Shown here: positions 1-10,279 of the stretch, piece by piece
Layout of the letters: each line of letters starts with the position of its first letter
Position numbering within the stretch: position 1 is the stretch's first letter
Assembly: GCA_943788425.1 (NCBI GenBank)
Contig: CALSQF010000008.1
Span: 1 to 64,000 of the forward strand
Length of the DNA stretch: 64,000 nt
Reading direction: 5' to 3'
Source: an uncultured Planktomarina sp.
Lineage (GTDB): Bacteria > Pseudomonadota > Alphaproteobacteria > Rhodobacterales > Rhodobacteraceae
Translations under genes and position numbers: made by a program
Notes under the pieces: model-generated
The model's database searches: none
What the model saw: only the letters and a program-made list of their open reading frames with translations
What the model was told of the DNA's origin: nothing

Positions 1-60
1 GCTCACCTGCCCGCGCACCTGCGCCGCGAAGGCCTTGCCATCAATCAACTGTGCAGTCAT
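1..60 (-). CDS. folD: FolD, N-terminal fragment (cut by window edge)
   Basis: The first 60 bases read on the minus strand give a 20-residue N terminus, MTAQLIDGKAFAAQVRGQVS, which matches the usual start of bifunctional methylenetetrahydrofolate dehydrogenase/methenyltetrahydrofolate cyclohydrolase (the I-D-G-K/A-x-A-A/x-V-R pattern). A good ribosome binding site (GGGAGA, about 7 bases upstream) supports the ATG at 60. The cytoplasmic enzyme interconverts methylene-, methenyl- and 10-formyl-tetrahydrofolate. It follows fhs on the same strand, 84 bases downstream, so both steps of the formate/one-carbon branch are adjacent. The rest of the gene lies outside the window. Confidence 0.85.
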   Translation of the reverse strand, partial: MTAQLIDGKAFAAQVRGQVS

Positions 61-144
61 CTATCATCTCCCAAACCCAAAATTTCTGCCTTCAAATCGG
101 AAACCCAAAGGCGCATCCCCGCATCCAAAGGCGCGGGGACGTGC

Positions 145-1821
145 TTAGAACAAGCCTTCGATTTCACCCGCATCATTGAGCATGATTGTTTCGGCAGCTG
201 GCTTGCGCGGCAATCCCGGCATGGTCATGATTTCGCCGCAAACCGCTACAATAAAGCCAGCGCCGGCGGAAAGGCGCACTTCACGAACCGGCACTGAGTG
301 GCCCACAGGCGCACCGCGCAGATTCGGATCCGTGCTGAAGCTGTATTGGGTCTTGGCCATACAGACGGGCAAGTGCCCATAGCCCTGCGCCTCCCAATCC
401 TTCAACTGATTGCGGATCTTTTGATCCATCAAAGCCTCATCGGCGCGGTAGATGCGTTTACAGATGGTTTGGATCTTTTCAGCCAGCGGCATTTCATCTG
501 CGTAGATCGGCGCAAAATTGGCCATATCCGAATCTGCAACCTCCGCCACACGTGTGGCCAAGGCTTCAGCGCCCTTGCCGCCAAATTCCCAATGTTGCGA
601 AATAATTGCTTCGGAGCCTTGCCCGGCCACAAAGTCTTTTACCGCTTGCACTTCAGCCTCAGTATCGGTGACGAAATGGTTGATTGCGACAACCACAGGC
701 ACGCCAAAACTCTTCAGGTTTTCGATGTGGCGTCCCAAGTTCGGGCAACCAGCTTTCACCGCGTCCACATTCTCAACGCCAAGATCAGCCTTCGCGACAC
801 CACCGTTCATTTTCATCGCTCGAACCGTCGCCACCAGCACCACAGCGGACGGCGCGAGCCCCGCTTTGCGGCACTTGATGTTGAGGAATTTCTCTGCGCC
901 CAAGTCGGCACCAAATCCGGCCTCCGTCACCACGTAATCACAAAGCTTCAGAGCGGTTGTTGTGGCGATCACCGAGTTACAGCCGTGGGCAATATTGGCA
1001 AATGGACCACCATGCACAAAGGCAGGGTTATTTTCCAAAGTTTGTACTAGGTTAGGCTGCATCGCATCTTTCAGCAGGACGGTCATCGCACCATCTGCTT
1101 TAATGTCTCGTGCAAAAACCGGGCTGCGGTCACGACGATAGGCCACGATCATATCACCGAGGCGTTTTTGCAGATCGGTCAGATCTTTGGCCAAACAAAG
1201 AATGGCCATTACCTCCGAGGCAACGGTGATGTCAAAACCCGCTTCGCGTGGGAACCCATTGGACACCCCACCCAAAGAGGTTGTGATCTGGCGCAGGGCG
1301 CGGTCATTCATATCAACAACCCGGCGCCACACCACGCGGCGCGTGTCGATATCAAGCTCATTGCCCCAATAGATGTGGTTATCGATCATCGCGGACAAAA
1401 GACTATGCGCCGAGGTGATTGCGTGGAAATCGCCAGTGAAGTGCAAGTTCATATCTTCCATCGGCACGATTTGCGCGTAGCCGCCCCCGGCTGCGCCACC
1501 CTTCATACCGAAATTCGGCCCCAAAGAGGCTTCACGAATACAGACCATTGCCTTCTTGCCGATGCGGTTCAAACCATCGCCAAGACCAACGGTGGTCGTG
1601 GTCTTACCTTCACCCGCTGGCGTTGGATTGATGGCGGTCACCAAGATCAACTTGCCATTCTTACGGTCTTGAACGGAATTGATGAAAGACTGGCTCACTT
1701 TGGCCTTATCGTGGCCGTAAGGCAGAAGATCTTTGCTCTCGATTCCAATCTTTGCGCCAATGTCCTGAATGAGGGCTTTTGAAGCACCGCGTGCAATTTC
1801 AATATCCGATTTATAGCTCAC
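145..1821 (-). CDS. fhs: Formate-tetrahydrofolate ligase
   Basis: Formate-tetrahydrofolate ligase makes 10-formyl-THF from formate, THF and ATP in the cytoplasm. The protein is 558 residues, the family's usual length. The P-loop-like TPAGEGKT motif is at residues 67-74, followed by the conserved [10 protein letters not shown] and [10 protein letters not shown] segments. I chose the GTG at 1821 because it gives the family N terminus ([11 protein letters not shown]) and has GGAGACG just upstream. The frame stays open 37 codons further to 1932, but that extension is basic, low-complexity and unlike the family. The gene lies directly upstream of folD on the same strand, probably as an operon feeding purine and formyl-Met synthesis or oxidising C1 units from methylated amines. 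Confidence 0.96.
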   Translation of the reverse strand: MSYKSDIEIARGASKALIQDIGAKIGIESKDLLPYGHDKAKVSQSFINSVQDRKNGKLILVTAINPTPAGEGKTTTTVGLGDGLNRIGKKAMVCIREASLGPNFGMKGGAAGGGYAQIVPMEDMNLHFTGDFHAITSAHSLLSAMIDNHIYWGNELDIDTRRVVWRRVVDMNDRALRQITTSLGGVSNGFPREAGFDITVASEVMAILCLAKDLTDLQKRLGDMIVAYRRDRSPVFARDIKADGAMTVLLKDAMQPNLVQTLENNPAFVHGGPFANIAHGCNSVIATTTALKLCDYVVTEAGFGADLGAEKFLNIKCRKAGLAPSAVVLVATVRAMKMNGGVAKADLGVENVDAVKAGCPNLGRHIENLKSFGVPVVVAINHFVTDTEAEVQAVKDFVAGQGSEAIISQHWEFGGKGAEALATRVAEVADSDMANFAPIYADEMPLAEKIQTICKRIYRADEALMDQKIRNQLKDWEAQGYGHLPVCMAKTQYSFSTDPNLRGAPVGHSVPVREVRLSAGAGFIVAVCGEIMTMPGLPRKPAAETIMLNDAGEIEGLF

Positions 1822-2113
1822 TTTACGTCTCCAATGTGACCGCTTGATCAAAGTATACCGTTGCATGTACCGCGATCTGCGACAAAGTAGCAGAGTAAAT
1901 CCGACATTTGCACTCGCGTGTGCGGCAGCCAATTGACCTCTGTGGGGTTCATTGGAAACCCGTGCTACAACTTTGAAATTTTTTTGCTAACATTTAGGGA
2001 CATTAGTAGGACACGTCTTTGAAACGAGACATTTTCATTTTGCATATCATAATGCTGATTGGTGCCGCAGACCTTATTCTTTGGATCACTTAATCCAATC
2101 CAGCTATGCAGGC

Positions 2114-2716
2114 CTATAAAAAGCGCATTTGTCCGTCCGCCTGCCAGGCCCGTTGCTCTGGGCAATGCAGGCGCAGCACATCGCCCAAGACCAGGTCGCC
2201 GGGGCGCTCGACCCATGCGGTCACGCCGCGCTTGCCCTTTGCATGGGCTTTAAACGATTTCCCCTGCCCTGGCAGATCCCGTTCAATGGTCATGCCGACT
2301 TGGTGGCAAGGGTAATTTTGCATATCCACCACCAGGGTCGTGCCTTGCGGTGCCTGGAGCCGTGAAGACGGCGGGAGATGGGAGAAATCTGGGCATCCTG
2401 ACAGCACCATCGTTGCCCCCAGCCACTGGGGATTGAAATGCGCAAGCCCCATGTCGCGCGCAATCTCATCAATTTCTTCCTGACTGACGATGCTTAGCTG
2501 CCGAACATTGATGATCTCCGTGCCACACGGATGCTGTTGTAAGACACGGCTGTCTGAAGCACGGGTCCGCCCTAGATGCGCAGCACCGGTAACCCCGTCC
2601 CAATCCAAGTCCAGCCTTTTGCGCGGCTCTGTCTCGATTTCAATGTCGCGCCGATGGGTAACCACGCCCAGCCAAGTAATGGTGAGATAAACATTTGTTG
2701 CGCGCAAAACAGGCAT
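2114..2716 (-). CDS. MOSC domain-containing protein
   Basis: This 200-residue protein resembles MOSC-domain proteins (molybdenum cofactor sulfurase C-terminal domain), the family of YiiM and mARC, which bind molybdenum cofactor or carry sulfur on a conserved cysteine. The candidate cysteine is C108 in SGCPDFSHLP. The preceding GATMVLSG and the later PGDLVLGD segment near the C terminus also fit the fold. The start is backed by a very strong Shine-Dalgarno sequence (TAAGGAGG). It sits downstream of ftsH on the same strand, immediately after the ftsH terminator, so expression may depend on read-through or a weak promoter of its own. Substrate unknown. Confidence 0.75.
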   Translation of the reverse strand: MPVLRATNVYLTITWLGVVTHRRDIEIETEPRKRLDLDWDGVTGAAHLGRTRASDSRVLQQHPCGTEIINVRQLSIVSQEEIDEIARDMGLAHFNPQWLGATMVLSGCPDFSHLPPSSRLQAPQGTTLVVDMQNYPCHQVGMTIERDLPGQGKSFKAHAKGKRGVTAWVERPGDLVLGDVLRLHCPEQRAWQADGQMRFL

Positions 2717-2730
2717 AGCTGCGCCTCCTT

Positions 2731-2764
2731 AAAAAAGCCCCCGCCTTTGTATCTGGCAGGGGCT
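2731..2764 (-). terminator. Rho-independent terminator of ftsH
   Basis: On the minus strand AGCCCC-T-GCC and GGC-G-GGGGCT form a GC-rich stem with one mismatch around a 9-base loop, followed by TTTTTT. It begins 8 bases after the ftsH stop codon and just precedes the MOSC gene's ribosome binding site. Confidence 0.88.
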
Positions 2765-2771
2765 CAAAGTC

Positions 2772-4694
2772 TTAGGCCGTGGGCTCAGGTTCCATCCCGC
2801 CGCTGCCACTGCTGCCGCTCGGCTTCTGCTTGGTTTTGGGCACTGCCGTCACCGATGGTGTGCCGCCAGATGTCGCGCTGTCATCCTCATCACCATCACG
2901 GTCAAGGCTCTCGCCCTCCATCACCTTTTTGATTTCTGCTCCGGTGAGGGTCTCATATTCCAAAAGACCCTGCGCCAAATTCTCAAAGCGCTCTTTATTG
3001 TCAAGGATGGTTTTCATGGCCAAATCATAACCATTTTGCACAAAGCTGCGCACCTCAGTTTCGATCAATTCCTTGGTAGCCGCCGAGGTCGACAGGCCGG
3101 ATGTCCGGCCAGAATAGCCTTCCGCCGCTTCGGAATAGTCAATATTACCAACTTTATCGGACATGCCCCAACGCATGACCATAGCCCGCGCCAGATTAGA
3201 GGCCTGTTGAATATCGCCTGACGGGCCATTGGACACCTGATCTTCGCCATATTTGAAGATCTCAGCTGCTTTACCCGCCATGGTCATCGCCAACTCGTCA
3301 TGGCACTCGTCTCGGTAGAAGTTGAGGCGATCCATTTCTGGCAAGCTCATTACCATACCGCCAGCGCCGCCACGGGCAATGATTGTGGCTTTATAAACAG
3401 GTTGGCATTTTGGCAGAAGCGAACCCACCAGAGCATGACCGGCCTCGTGATAGGCTGTTTTCTCCAATTGTTCCTTGGTGCGCACCATGGAGCGCCGCTC
3501 CGCGCCCATAAGGATCTTATCCTTGGCTTTTTCAAAATCTTCCATAGTCACCAAACGGCGCCCAATACGCGCGGCGGCCAGTGCCGATTCATTTACCAAA
3601 TTGGCGAGATCCGCACCCGAGAAACCAGGGGTACCGCGGGCAATGATCCGCAAATCCAAATCAGGGCCCGTCGGCAATTTGCGCGCATGCACGCCCAAGA
3701 TTTTCTCGCGCCCTCTCAGATCCGGACTGGGAACAGTTACCTGCCGGTCAAAACGCCCCGGACGCAGCAAAGCCGGATCAAGCACATCTTTGCGGTTTGT
3801 CGCCGCCACGATAATGATGCCCTCGTTGGCTTCAAAACCATCCATTTCAACCAAAAGCTGATTGAGTGTTTGCTCACGCTCATCATTTCCACCGCCGTAG
3901 CCCGCACCACGCGCCCGGCCAACAGCGTCGATTTCATCGATAAACAAAATGCAGGGCGCATTCTTCTTCGCCTGCTCAAACATATCGCGGACCCGGCTCG
4001 CACCGACGCCCACAAACATCTCCACAAAATCCGAACCAGAGATCGAAAAGAAAGGCACGCCCGCTTCACCCGCAATGGCCCGCGCAAGGAGGGTCTTACC
4101 CGTGCCCGGAGCGCCTTCCAGCAAAGCCCCTTTAGGAATTTTACCGCCCAATCGGCTAAATTTTTGCGGGTTCTTCAGAAAATCAACAATTTCTTCCAGC
4201 TCTTCTTTGGCTTCGTCAATGCCAGCAACATCGTCAAATGTGACATTGCCCTGCTTTTCGGTGAGCATCTTCGCGCGACTCTTGCCAAAGCCCATAGCTC
4301 CGCCCTTACCACCGCCCTGCATCCGGTTCATAAAATAGATCCACACCCCAACCAGCAGCATGATCGGCAGGAGCGACAACAGAATCGATTGGAACATTGA
4401 AGTTTCTTGCGACGTGGCAGCAACGCTCACGCCTTTAGACACCAAAAGATCGCTGATCTGCGCATCACCTGGAACGATTGTGACATATTCCGTGCCATTT
4501 GGCCCAGTATAAGTGACCGTTTCACCATCCAGCGTTGCGCGGCTGACTTGCCCATTTTCAACCGCCTGAACAAAGTCAGAATAGGTCGTACTGCGGCTCG
4601 AGGCTGTACCTGCATCCCCAGAAAACAAACGAAACAACATCAATAGCAAGATGAACAATACAAACCAAAAGGCGAGGTTGCGTAGATTACCCAA
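2772..4694 (-). CDS. ftsH: ATP-dependent zinc metalloprotease FtsH
   Basis: FtsH is a hexameric inner-membrane AAA+ protease that degrades membrane and regulatory proteins. The 640-residue protein has TM1 at about residues 8-24, a periplasmic domain, TM2 at about 104-122, Walker A GAPGTGKT at 194-201, Walker B LFIDEID at 250-256, the second region of homology with RPGRFDRQ near 311-318, and the zinc site HEAGH at 416-420. The C-terminal tail is Ser/Gly/Pro-rich and low complexity. The Walker A surroundings read LLEGAP where most homologues have LLVGPP, and a later segment reads ARGGAGG where homologues usually have PRGGALG; both look like mild divergence. It is the last gene of the tol-pal-tilS-ftsH block, 96 bases after tilS. 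Confidence 0.98.
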   Translation of the reverse strand: MGNLRNLAFWFVLFILLLMLFRLFSGDAGTASSRSTTYSDFVQAVENGQVSRATLDGETVTYTGPNGTEYVTIVPGDAQISDLLVSKGVSVAATSQETSMFQSILLSLLPIMLLVGVWIYFMNRMQGGGKGGAMGFGKSRAKMLTEKQGNVTFDDVAGIDEAKEELEEIVDFLKNPQKFSRLGGKIPKGALLEGAPGTGKTLLARAIAGEAGVPFFSISGSDFVEMFVGVGASRVRDMFEQAKKNAPCILFIDEIDAVGRARGAGYGGGNDEREQTLNQLLVEMDGFEANEGIIIVAATNRKDVLDPALLRPGRFDRQVTVPSPDLRGREKILGVHARKLPTGPDLDLRIIARGTPGFSGADLANLVNESALAAARIGRRLVTMEDFEKAKDKILMGAERRSMVRTKEQLEKTAYHEAGHALVGSLLPKCQPVYKATIIARGGAGGMVMSLPEMDRLNFYRDECHDELAMTMAGKAAEIFKYGEDQVSNGPSGDIQQASNLARAMVMRWGMSDKVGNIDYSEAAEGYSGRTSGLSTSAATKELIETEVRSFVQNGYDLAMKTILDNKERFENLAQGLLEYETLTGAEIKKVMEGESLDRDGDEDDSATSGGTPSVTAVPKTKQKPSGSSGSGGMEPEPTA

Positions 4695-4790
4695 GGGAAA
4701 CTCCTATTAGAACCGCAATGTGTCGACACGGTATAGCGTCGGACTTTGACTTAAGATAGACATCATACCGCTTTATTCAATGGGTTACTA

Positions 4791-6011
4791 TCATTCCCAG
4801 GGCGGTGAAACTACCTCAAGCATATCTTTTGGGCCAAAATGCGCCATTGGTGCGGCCAAAAGGGTTTTCCCTTGCCACAAAGACGGGCTGGCCAAAAGCG
4901 CTAAACGCGGACGACCACTCTCCCGCCACTCCGGGCATTGCGCGAGACCAGAGGGGCCAAGCGCCCGAATTTCATATGATTTCTTACATTTTGTGATGGA
5001 TACCCGGCCATCCCAGGGCGCGCCACCCTGGGCCACCAAACCCTCAACCACAGAAAACTCCCGAGAAATGCGCAGTACATTCTCAGGCTGCGGTATTAGG
5101 ACACATCCGTGCAGAGTTTCGGTTTTTTTTGCGGCAATAGCCCTAAGCAGCGCAGAATTTCGGGGCCTGTAGGGCTTACCGCTAATCCAATTAAGGGCAT
5201 CCGACACCATGCGCTCGACATATTCGCGCGGCAAGCTGCTCAATGCTACCCGATCAAAAAGCACATCGGTGACATCAATTTGCGCCACCTGGGGCCAAAG
5301 GCCTCGCACAGAATACTCCAGAGCCTCTTGAACGTAGCCCATGCGAGTTGCGGTTTTGGCCAGCCGAAGGCTCGTCAATCCAAGCGCATCTAAGTCCGGC
5401 GCCGCCTGACGCATGCGCACGCGCATGAAGGCTGGATCTTCATTGCTTGGATCATCGCACCAGCCCTGTCCCTGTGCACGCAGGAAAGCTTGCAACTCCA
5501 CCCTGGAAAACTCAAGCAGCGGGCGCAGCCATTCCATACCTCGCTCTGCCCAGCGCCCACGCATCACGCTGAGACCATCGACTCCAGAACCGCGTGCCAA
5601 CCGGATTAAAAAGTTTTCCGCCACATCAGTCTGGCTATGCCCCAAACAGATACAGCTGCACGCCAGATCCCGCCCCCAAGCGGCCAGCGCATCATAGCGC
5701 GCGCTTCGGGCGCGCGCTTGCAGATTGGGTCCCGTTGGCAGATCGCTTACAGTCAACGTGCTATGGGCTACGCCCAACTTGGCGCAGAGCGCGCTCACCC
5801 ATTGCGCTTCCTCCTTTGCTTCAGCCCGCAACCCATGGTCGACAGTCGCGGCGCGCAAATGCGCCTGAGGCATGGCGGCACGCAAAGAAAGGAGCAGCGC
5901 CACAGAATCAGATCCTCCCGACACTGCGACCCCAATCACTGCATCTTTTGGCAGCTGCGCAAAGCGCTCCGCGCTCTGCGATAGAATATGATGAGGCAGC
6001 TCCAAGCTCAT
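4791..6011 (-). CDS. tilS: tRNA(Ile)-lysidine synthase
   Basis: TilS ligates lysine to C34 of the tRNA-Ile(CAU) anticodon, converting it to lysidine so that it reads AUA and is charged with Ile. The 406-residue protein has the PP-loop ATP pyrophosphatase motif SGGSDS at residues 31-36, then DHGLR, and the GHSQTDVAENFLIRLARGSG region typical of the catalytic domain. The C-terminal part is poorly conserved, as usual for the family. Its ATG overlaps the cpoB stop codon (ATGA), so translation is probably coupled. The order pal-cpoB-tilS-ftsH is common in alphaproteobacteria. Confidence 0.96.
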   Translation of the reverse strand: MSLELPHHILSQSAERFAQLPKDAVIGVAVSGGSDSVALLLSLRAAMPQAHLRAATVDHGLRAEAKEEAQWVSALCAKLGVAHSTLTVSDLPTGPNLQARARSARYDALAAWGRDLACSCICLGHSQTDVAENFLIRLARGSGVDGLSVMRGRWAERGMEWLRPLLEFSRVELQAFLRAQGQGWCDDPSNEDPAFMRVRMRQAAPDLDALGLTSLRLAKTATRMGYVQEALEYSVRGLWPQVAQIDVTDVLFDRVALSSLPREYVERMVSDALNWISGKPYRPRNSALLRAIAAKKTETLHGCVLIPQPENVLRISREFSVVEGLVAQGGAPWDGRVSITKCKKSYEIRALGPSGLAQCPEWRESGRPRLALLASPSLWQGKTLLAAPMAHFGPKDMLEVVSPPWE

Positions 6012-6796
6012 GAGCAGGACAGTTCAGCCTCGGCCAGCTTGGCATCCGCTGCAACCTCCGTCTGCGCATAGCGATACTGAACTTCACTGAGCGTCAAACA
6101 GCCCTCTTGTGCATTGCCCATGCGATGAAATGACAAAGCAAGATGATATAGAGCCGAGGGCGCGACCTCATTGGCCTCATCCACGGAATAGGCCTCTAAA
6201 TAGGCCCGCGCTGCCAGACGAAACTCCGCACTATCCATATAGGCATGTCCCAAAAGCAAATGCGCCCGCTGCGTCAGCGGCCCAATGGGAAAGGCCATAA
6301 CAAATTCTTTGAACATTTGCGCAGCGCTGCGGGTGTCGCCCGACAGCAACATATCATTTGCCGCATCAAATTCAGCTTGCTCCGAAATCGTTAATATCTC
6401 ACCGGTCAGAACCAAATCCAATCCCGAATCCTTATCAGATCCGAGCGGGAGTGTGGCGCCCAATTGCGTCACCTCACAGCCCGGCTCCATGGCGCAAATG
6501 CGCGCCTCAAGCAGGGCAATCCTTTGAGTCGCATCCCGGACAATAGCGGAAATGCGATAGGCCAGCTCTTCTGTCTGGCCCGTTAAACGCTGCAACTCAT
6601 TTTCAATCGCAGCTGTTCGATCCAGCAACGCCCCGTCATTTGCCAGAGCACCCATTTGCGTGGCGGTCAACTCCAAGCTCAGGCGTTTGGTTTCATACAA
6701 TAGACCCGCAAGGTCTTGACGCATATCCGCCAAACTGTCGGCAGAGGCGGGACCAGACAGCCCCGCGATCAAGAACAATACGCGGCCCAGTTTCAT
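6008..6796 (-). CDS. cpoB: Cell division coordinator CpoB (YbgF), TPR protein
   Basis: CpoB is a periplasmic partner of TolA that links outer-membrane constriction with septal peptidoglycan synthesis. The 262-residue protein has a Sec signal peptide with cleavage after ASA (residue 19), an N-terminal coiled-coil-like Leu/Glu/Arg segment (about 20-80) corresponding to the trimerisation region, then a linker with two Cys residues (CAMEPGC), and TPR repeats from about 135 to 260 (AQMFKEFV..., LLLGHAYMDS..., ALYHLALSFHRMG). The start overlaps the last base of pal and the stop overlaps tilS. It belongs to the Tol-Pal operon. Confidence 0.93.
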   Translation of the reverse strand: MKLGRVLFLIAGLSGPASADSLADMRQDLAGLLYETKRLSLELTATQMGALANDGALLDRTAAIENELQRLTGQTEELAYRISAIVRDATQRIALLEARICAMEPGCEVTQLGATLPLGSDKDSGLDLVLTGEILTISEQAEFDAANDMLLSGDTRSAAQMFKEFVMAFPIGPLTQRAHLLLGHAYMDSAEFRLAARAYLEAYSVDEANEVAPSALYHLALSFHRMGNAQEGCLTLSEVQYRYAQTEVAADAKLAEAELSCS

Positions 6797-7305
6797 CAGC
6801 TCAAGCTTTGGGTCAAGATAGTGACTGTCCGGCGATTTTTCTCATAGCACCGCTCAGAACTGCAAATTTCCACCGGCCGCTCCTTGCCGTAGCTGCGGGT
6901 CTTTAGGCGTAGGCCTGAAACGCCGCGCGCAACAAGGTATTCCTGAACAGATTGCGCCCGCCGGAAGCCCAGCGCCAGATTGTATTCGCGCGTCCCCCGC
7001 TCATCCGCATGGCCTTCCAATACAATGACATATCCGGGGTTGCTGAGGAGCCACTCCGCCTGAATGTCCAATGCGGCCTTGGACAAGCTGTTCAATGTAA
7101 ACTCATCCACATCAAACAACACCGTATCGCCAACTGAATTTTTGAAATAGGCTCGAGAAGCTGGATCGTTCAAATCCTCAGAGCTGATGTCAGTGTCATT
7201 CCAACCGGACCCACCCTCAAGTCCTGCTGTGTTGTACCCTCCATTTGTATCAGCGCAGGCCGCGAGGGTCACCATAGCCGCGAGGGCCAGATACATCATT
7301 CTCAT
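6796..7305 (-). CDS. pal: Peptidoglycan-associated lipoprotein Pal
   Basis: Pal anchors the outer membrane to peptidoglycan. The 169-residue protein has a lipoprotein signal peptide with lipobox LAAC (lipidated Cys17), a short flexible linker rich in Gly/Asn/Asp, and an OmpA-like peptidoglycan-binding domain from about residue 55, including EGHADERGTREYNLALG and the RRAQSVQEYL helix. The residue after the lipidated Cys is Ala, which fits Lol sorting to the outer membrane. The ATG has GGAGA upstream. It is 44 bases after tolB, in the usual order tolB-pal-cpoB. Confidence 0.97.
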   Translation of the reverse strand: MRMMYLALAAMVTLAACADTNGGYNTAGLEGGSGWNDTDISSEDLNDPASRAYFKNSVGDTVLFDVDEFTLNSLSKAALDIQAEWLLSNPGYVIVLEGHADERGTREYNLALGFRRAQSVQEYLVARGVSGLRLKTRSYGKERPVEICSSERCYEKNRRTVTILTQSLS

Positions 7306-7349
7306 GTTGGTCTCCTTTCACAGAAACATAGCATCATCAGACCCCCACC

Positions 7350-8672
7350 CTAAGGCAGGACGGGGCCCCAAGAGGGATCAGAAGCAGGGCTGCGCAGGTT
7401 CATGGCGCGCAGGTTCCTACCAGAAATATCGACCGAATACAGGCTCGGCGCACCCTTTGGCCCCTGAGTTTCGCGGGTAAACATAATCACCCGCCCATTG
7501 GGAGACCAGCTGGGCCCCTCATCCAAGAATGAGGCCGACAAGAGCCGTTCTTCACTGCCGTCGGTGCGCATTACACCAATTCCAAAGCGCCCGTTGCTTT
7601 GCTTGGTAAAGGCGATCAAATCGCCACGCGGGCTCCAGACCGGCGTACCATAGCGCCCATTTCCAAAGGATATCCGCTTCGGCGTGCCGCCCGTAACCGG
7701 CATAACATAGAGCTGCTGCGTGCCGCTGCGGTCACTTTCAAAGACAATTGAGCGCCCATCAGGGCTAAAACTTGGGGCCGTATCAATGGAGGGGCTCGAC
7801 GTCATCCGTGCCGAACGCGCGCTGTCTAACTCCATGAGATAAATATCAGTGTTGCCACCCTGCTCAAAGGAATAAACCACCCGCTTGGCATCGGGTGAAA
7901 ACCGCGGTGAGAAAGCCATACCATTGTCCGGTGTCGGCAGGCGCTTGCGCGCGGCGCTGCTCACGTTGAGCTGATAGATCTGCGGAAAACCAGTCTCCCA
8001 GCTGGTATAGAGCACCTGCTTGCCATCTTTCGAGACGCGTGGTGCGAGAACAGTATTCTCGTTGCCAGTCAAAAATTGCAAATTTTCGCCGTCATAATCC
8101 ATGATGGCCAAACGCTTGAGCCGTTGGTCTTTCGGGCCAGACTCAGAAACGAAAACGATTTTGCTGTCGAAATATGGCCCCTCACCAGTGATGCGCGTAT
8201 ACACTTGATCGGCCACCTTATGGGCCATGCGGCGCACAGCTTTGGTGCTGCCGCTCAGCTGCATACCGCTGCCCAGCTGCACGCCCGAATAGATGTCAAA
8301 AATGCGAAATTTGACGGTCAGCCGTCCAAAGCTGTTAGTTTTAACCGCAGCAGTGACCAAAGCCTGCGTATTGATGGCGCGCCAATCAGGATAGCGCACA
8401 GGCTCATCAAAGCTGCTGCGCTGTGCGATAAATCGGCTTGGCGGCACTTCGCGGAACAGTCCACTGCTGGACAAATCTGTCGCCACAATGCGCGACATTT
8501 CTGTGGCAATCGTCACCGCCTCAATATTTTCCGCTTCGAACATCGGAACCGCAAAGGTAAGAGGCTCAATCACCCCATCAGTGATTTCAATTCGCAAAGG
8601 ACCATTTTGCGCCATGCCCGTACCTGTCCACAGGGCAAACGCCAAAACACCAAAATAGATCAATCGCTTCAT
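7350..8672 (-). CDS. tolB: Tol-Pal system protein TolB
   Basis: TolB is a periplasmic beta-propeller protein that binds Pal and TolA. The 440-residue protein has a Sec signal peptide (hydrophobic residues 5-20, cleavage likely after GMA), an N-terminal TolB domain, and six WD40/PD40-like blades in the C-terminal half, visible as repeated SPDG/SPDA/SPRG/SPNG-containing strands (for example [40 protein letters not shown]). The stop codon of tolA overlaps its ATG by four bases. It is part of the tolQRAB-pal-cpoB operon. Confidence 0.97.
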   Translation of the reverse strand: MKRLIYFGVLAFALWTGTGMAQNGPLRIEITDGVIEPLTFAVPMFEAENIEAVTIATEMSRIVATDLSSSGLFREVPPSRFIAQRSSFDEPVRYPDWRAINTQALVTAAVKTNSFGRLTVKFRIFDIYSGVQLGSGMQLSGSTKAVRRMAHKVADQVYTRITGEGPYFDSKIVFVSESGPKDQRLKRLAIMDYDGENLQFLTGNENTVLAPRVSKDGKQVLYTSWETGFPQIYQLNVSSAARKRLPTPDNGMAFSPRFSPDAKRVVYSFEQGGNTDIYLMELDSARSARMTSSPSIDTAPSFSPDGRSIVFESDRSGTQQLYVMPVTGGTPKRISFGNGRYGTPVWSPRGDLIAFTKQSNGRFGIGVMRTDGSEERLLSASFLDEGPSWSPNGRVIMFTRETQGPKGAPSLYSVDISGRNLRAMNLRSPASDPSWGPVLP

Positions 8673-9799
8673 CGCACTCTCATTTTCTCTGGGTTAAATG
8701 TTAATTCCACACGCCGCCAAGTTGCATATTGATCTTTCGGCAGTTCAAATCCCTGTGCGCCGCATCCTCGTATCGCACGCAGCGCGGTTTCAAAAGCCCG
8801 CTCTGCGCTGATGTCATCTCCCCCCTCATAGCCAAGCATCTTGATGCTGTTAGCCACGGGTTTTGCGTCAAGTGTCAGCTCCACCTCCACCACTACAATC
8901 GTCGACAAGGCCGCCGATGACAAGGCTCCAAGGTTCCAACATTCTGCAACCGCCAGCTGCATACCACGAATATATTGTTCTGCCAAAGGTGCCGCTGCGG
9001 ATTCCGCCCCCCCAGGGGCGGCATCATCAGCCATCAGTGCTGCGTTCAAAGCCGCTGTTACCGGATCAATTTGTGACCCTTCAAGCTCTGATTCCGATGG
9101 TTCGGGCGCGATCACAGCGCGCGGGGCCGGCCGAATGCGGGGCCGCAGCGACCGTTCTGGCGCATTGGCCGTTACCGCCGGGGCCGCAGAGGGTTCCTCC
9201 GCCTCTGTGACAATTTCAGGGGCCGCGGCTTCGCGGGCCTGTGCCTCCTGCTCCTGCGCCACTTCCGCCGGAGCGTCTTGTGGGGACGCCGCCACGCGGC
9301 TCTCGGCACCCAGGTTCATCTCCACGTCAGGTGCATCAATGGCGACGGGCGCGATCCTCTGCGCGGGGCGTGGCTTTGGCGGCAGGCTGGTTTGCAGTGG
9401 CTTCTGCGCGCTGTCATCCACAAGAGGCGCCTGCAGCTCGACGGGTGGCAAGATCATCACATCTTGCACAGGTGCAACCATTTCGGGCCGCCGCAAAGGC
9501 AGGGCATCATCTGTTGAAATTGGAGTTAAGTTTTGCGCCAATTGCGCGGGAGCGCCATCCACCTTTGGCGCGCTGGGACCCGCGGCAGCCTCCGCAACCA
9601 GACTCGCCTCTGCACTCGGAATTTCAGTGGAAATCTCCGGGCTGCTATCGTTTACCATAATGTCAAACAACTCAGAAGAGACGACAGAAACATCTGCAAA
9701 CTTAATCTGAGGCGGCTTGCGGGAAAAATCCCCGTTAGACAAAAACCAGCCCATTAAACCGAGATGGAGGGCGAAGGAAATATAGCTGCCCGGCGACAT
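8669..9799 (-). CDS. tolA: TolA-like energy transducer of the Tol system
   Basis: TolA connects the inner-membrane TolQR motor to Pal and TolB. The 376-residue protein has one N-terminal membrane anchor (about residues 5-20), a long Ala/Pro/Glu-rich, low-complexity periplasmic stalk (about 60-260), and a C-terminal globular domain containing [16 protein letters not shown] and a TonB/TolA-like beta-alpha-beta segment. The stalk diverges freely, so assignment rests on the anchor, the C-terminal domain and position between tolR and tolB. It starts 6 bases after tolR and overlaps tolB by 4. Codon composition is GC-rich because of the Ala/Pro content. Confidence 0.92.
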   Translation of the reverse strand: MSPGSYISFALHLGLMGWFLSNGDFSRKPPQIKFADVSVVSSELFDIMVNDSSPEISTEIPSAEASLVAEAAAGPSAPKVDGAPAQLAQNLTPISTDDALPLRRPEMVAPVQDVMILPPVELQAPLVDDSAQKPLQTSLPPKPRPAQRIAPVAIDAPDVEMNLGAESRVAASPQDAPAEVAQEQEAQAREAAAPEIVTEAEEPSAAPAVTANAPERSLRPRIRPAPRAVIAPEPSESELEGSQIDPVTAALNAALMADDAAPGGAESAAAPLAEQYIRGMQLAVAECWNLGALSSAALSTIVVVEVELTLDAKPVANSIKMLGYEGGDDISAERAFETALRAIRGCGAQGFELPKDQYATWRRVELTFNPEKMRVR

Positions 9800-9805
9800 G
9801 CGACC

Positions 9806-10276
9806 CTATCCACCGGAGCCGTCAAATGCTGGACCACCCAGATCTGTGACCAAGCCGATATTGCCGAAGCCGGCTGCGTTCATCGCTCCCATGACCTGCA
9901 TCACCCGAGCATAGGGAATGGCGCCATCGGCCCGCAGAAAGACCTTATCATCTGCACGCTCCTGTGCGATGCCGCGCAGACGGGTCAAAAATTCCGTCTC
10001 TAGCGTTTCGGTTGTCTGTATCACAATTGCACCCTCAGCCGTGAGTGTGACGGTCAATGGCTCCTCTGATTCACTCGGCAAGGCACCGGCAGCAGTTTTG
10101 GGCAAATCAACATCTACCCCAACTGTCAGCAACGGCGCCGCCACCATAAACACGATCAGCAAGACCAACATCACATCCACGAATGGCGTGACATTAATCT
10201 CAGCCACAGGCCGGCTGCGCCGGCGCTGGCGTCGCCGACCGGAGCGCTCCTCCGCCATATCCATCTTGATAGCCAA
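9806..10276 (-). CDS. tolR: Tol-Pal system protein TolR (ExbD family)
   Basis: TolR works with TolQ as a proton-driven motor. The 156-residue protein starts with a basic cytoplasmic stretch (RSGRRRQRRRSRP), followed by EINVTPFVDVMLVLLIVFMV, whose membrane Asp is the proton-channel residue of the ExbD/TolR family. The remaining ~110 residues form the periplasmic dimer domain. It lies 3 bases after tolQ and 6 before tolA, so the three are almost certainly co-transcribed. Confidence 0.97.
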   Translation of the reverse strand: MAIKMDMAEERSGRRRQRRRSRPVAEINVTPFVDVMLVLLIVFMVAAPLLTVGVDVDLPKTAAGALPSESEEPLTVTLTAEGAIVIQTTETLETEFLTRLRGIAQERADDKVFLRADGAIPYARVMQVMGAMNAAGFGNIGLVTDLGGPAFDGSGG

Positions 10277-10279
10277 GGC

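Noticed and set aside
298-1050. Long plus-strand open frame opposite fhs
   Set aside because: It is antisense to a strongly conserved enzyme, has no ribosome binding site and reads as Ile/His/Arg-rich mirror sequence. Similar mirror frames occur opposite ftsH (3300-4400), tolA (8841-9710) and ruvB (12436-13101).
1822-2113. Possible small gene between fhs and the MOSC gene
   Set aside because: Open frames here (for example 1965-2216 on the minus strand) overlap the MOSC gene end and have no family-like features. The region probably holds the fhs promoter only.
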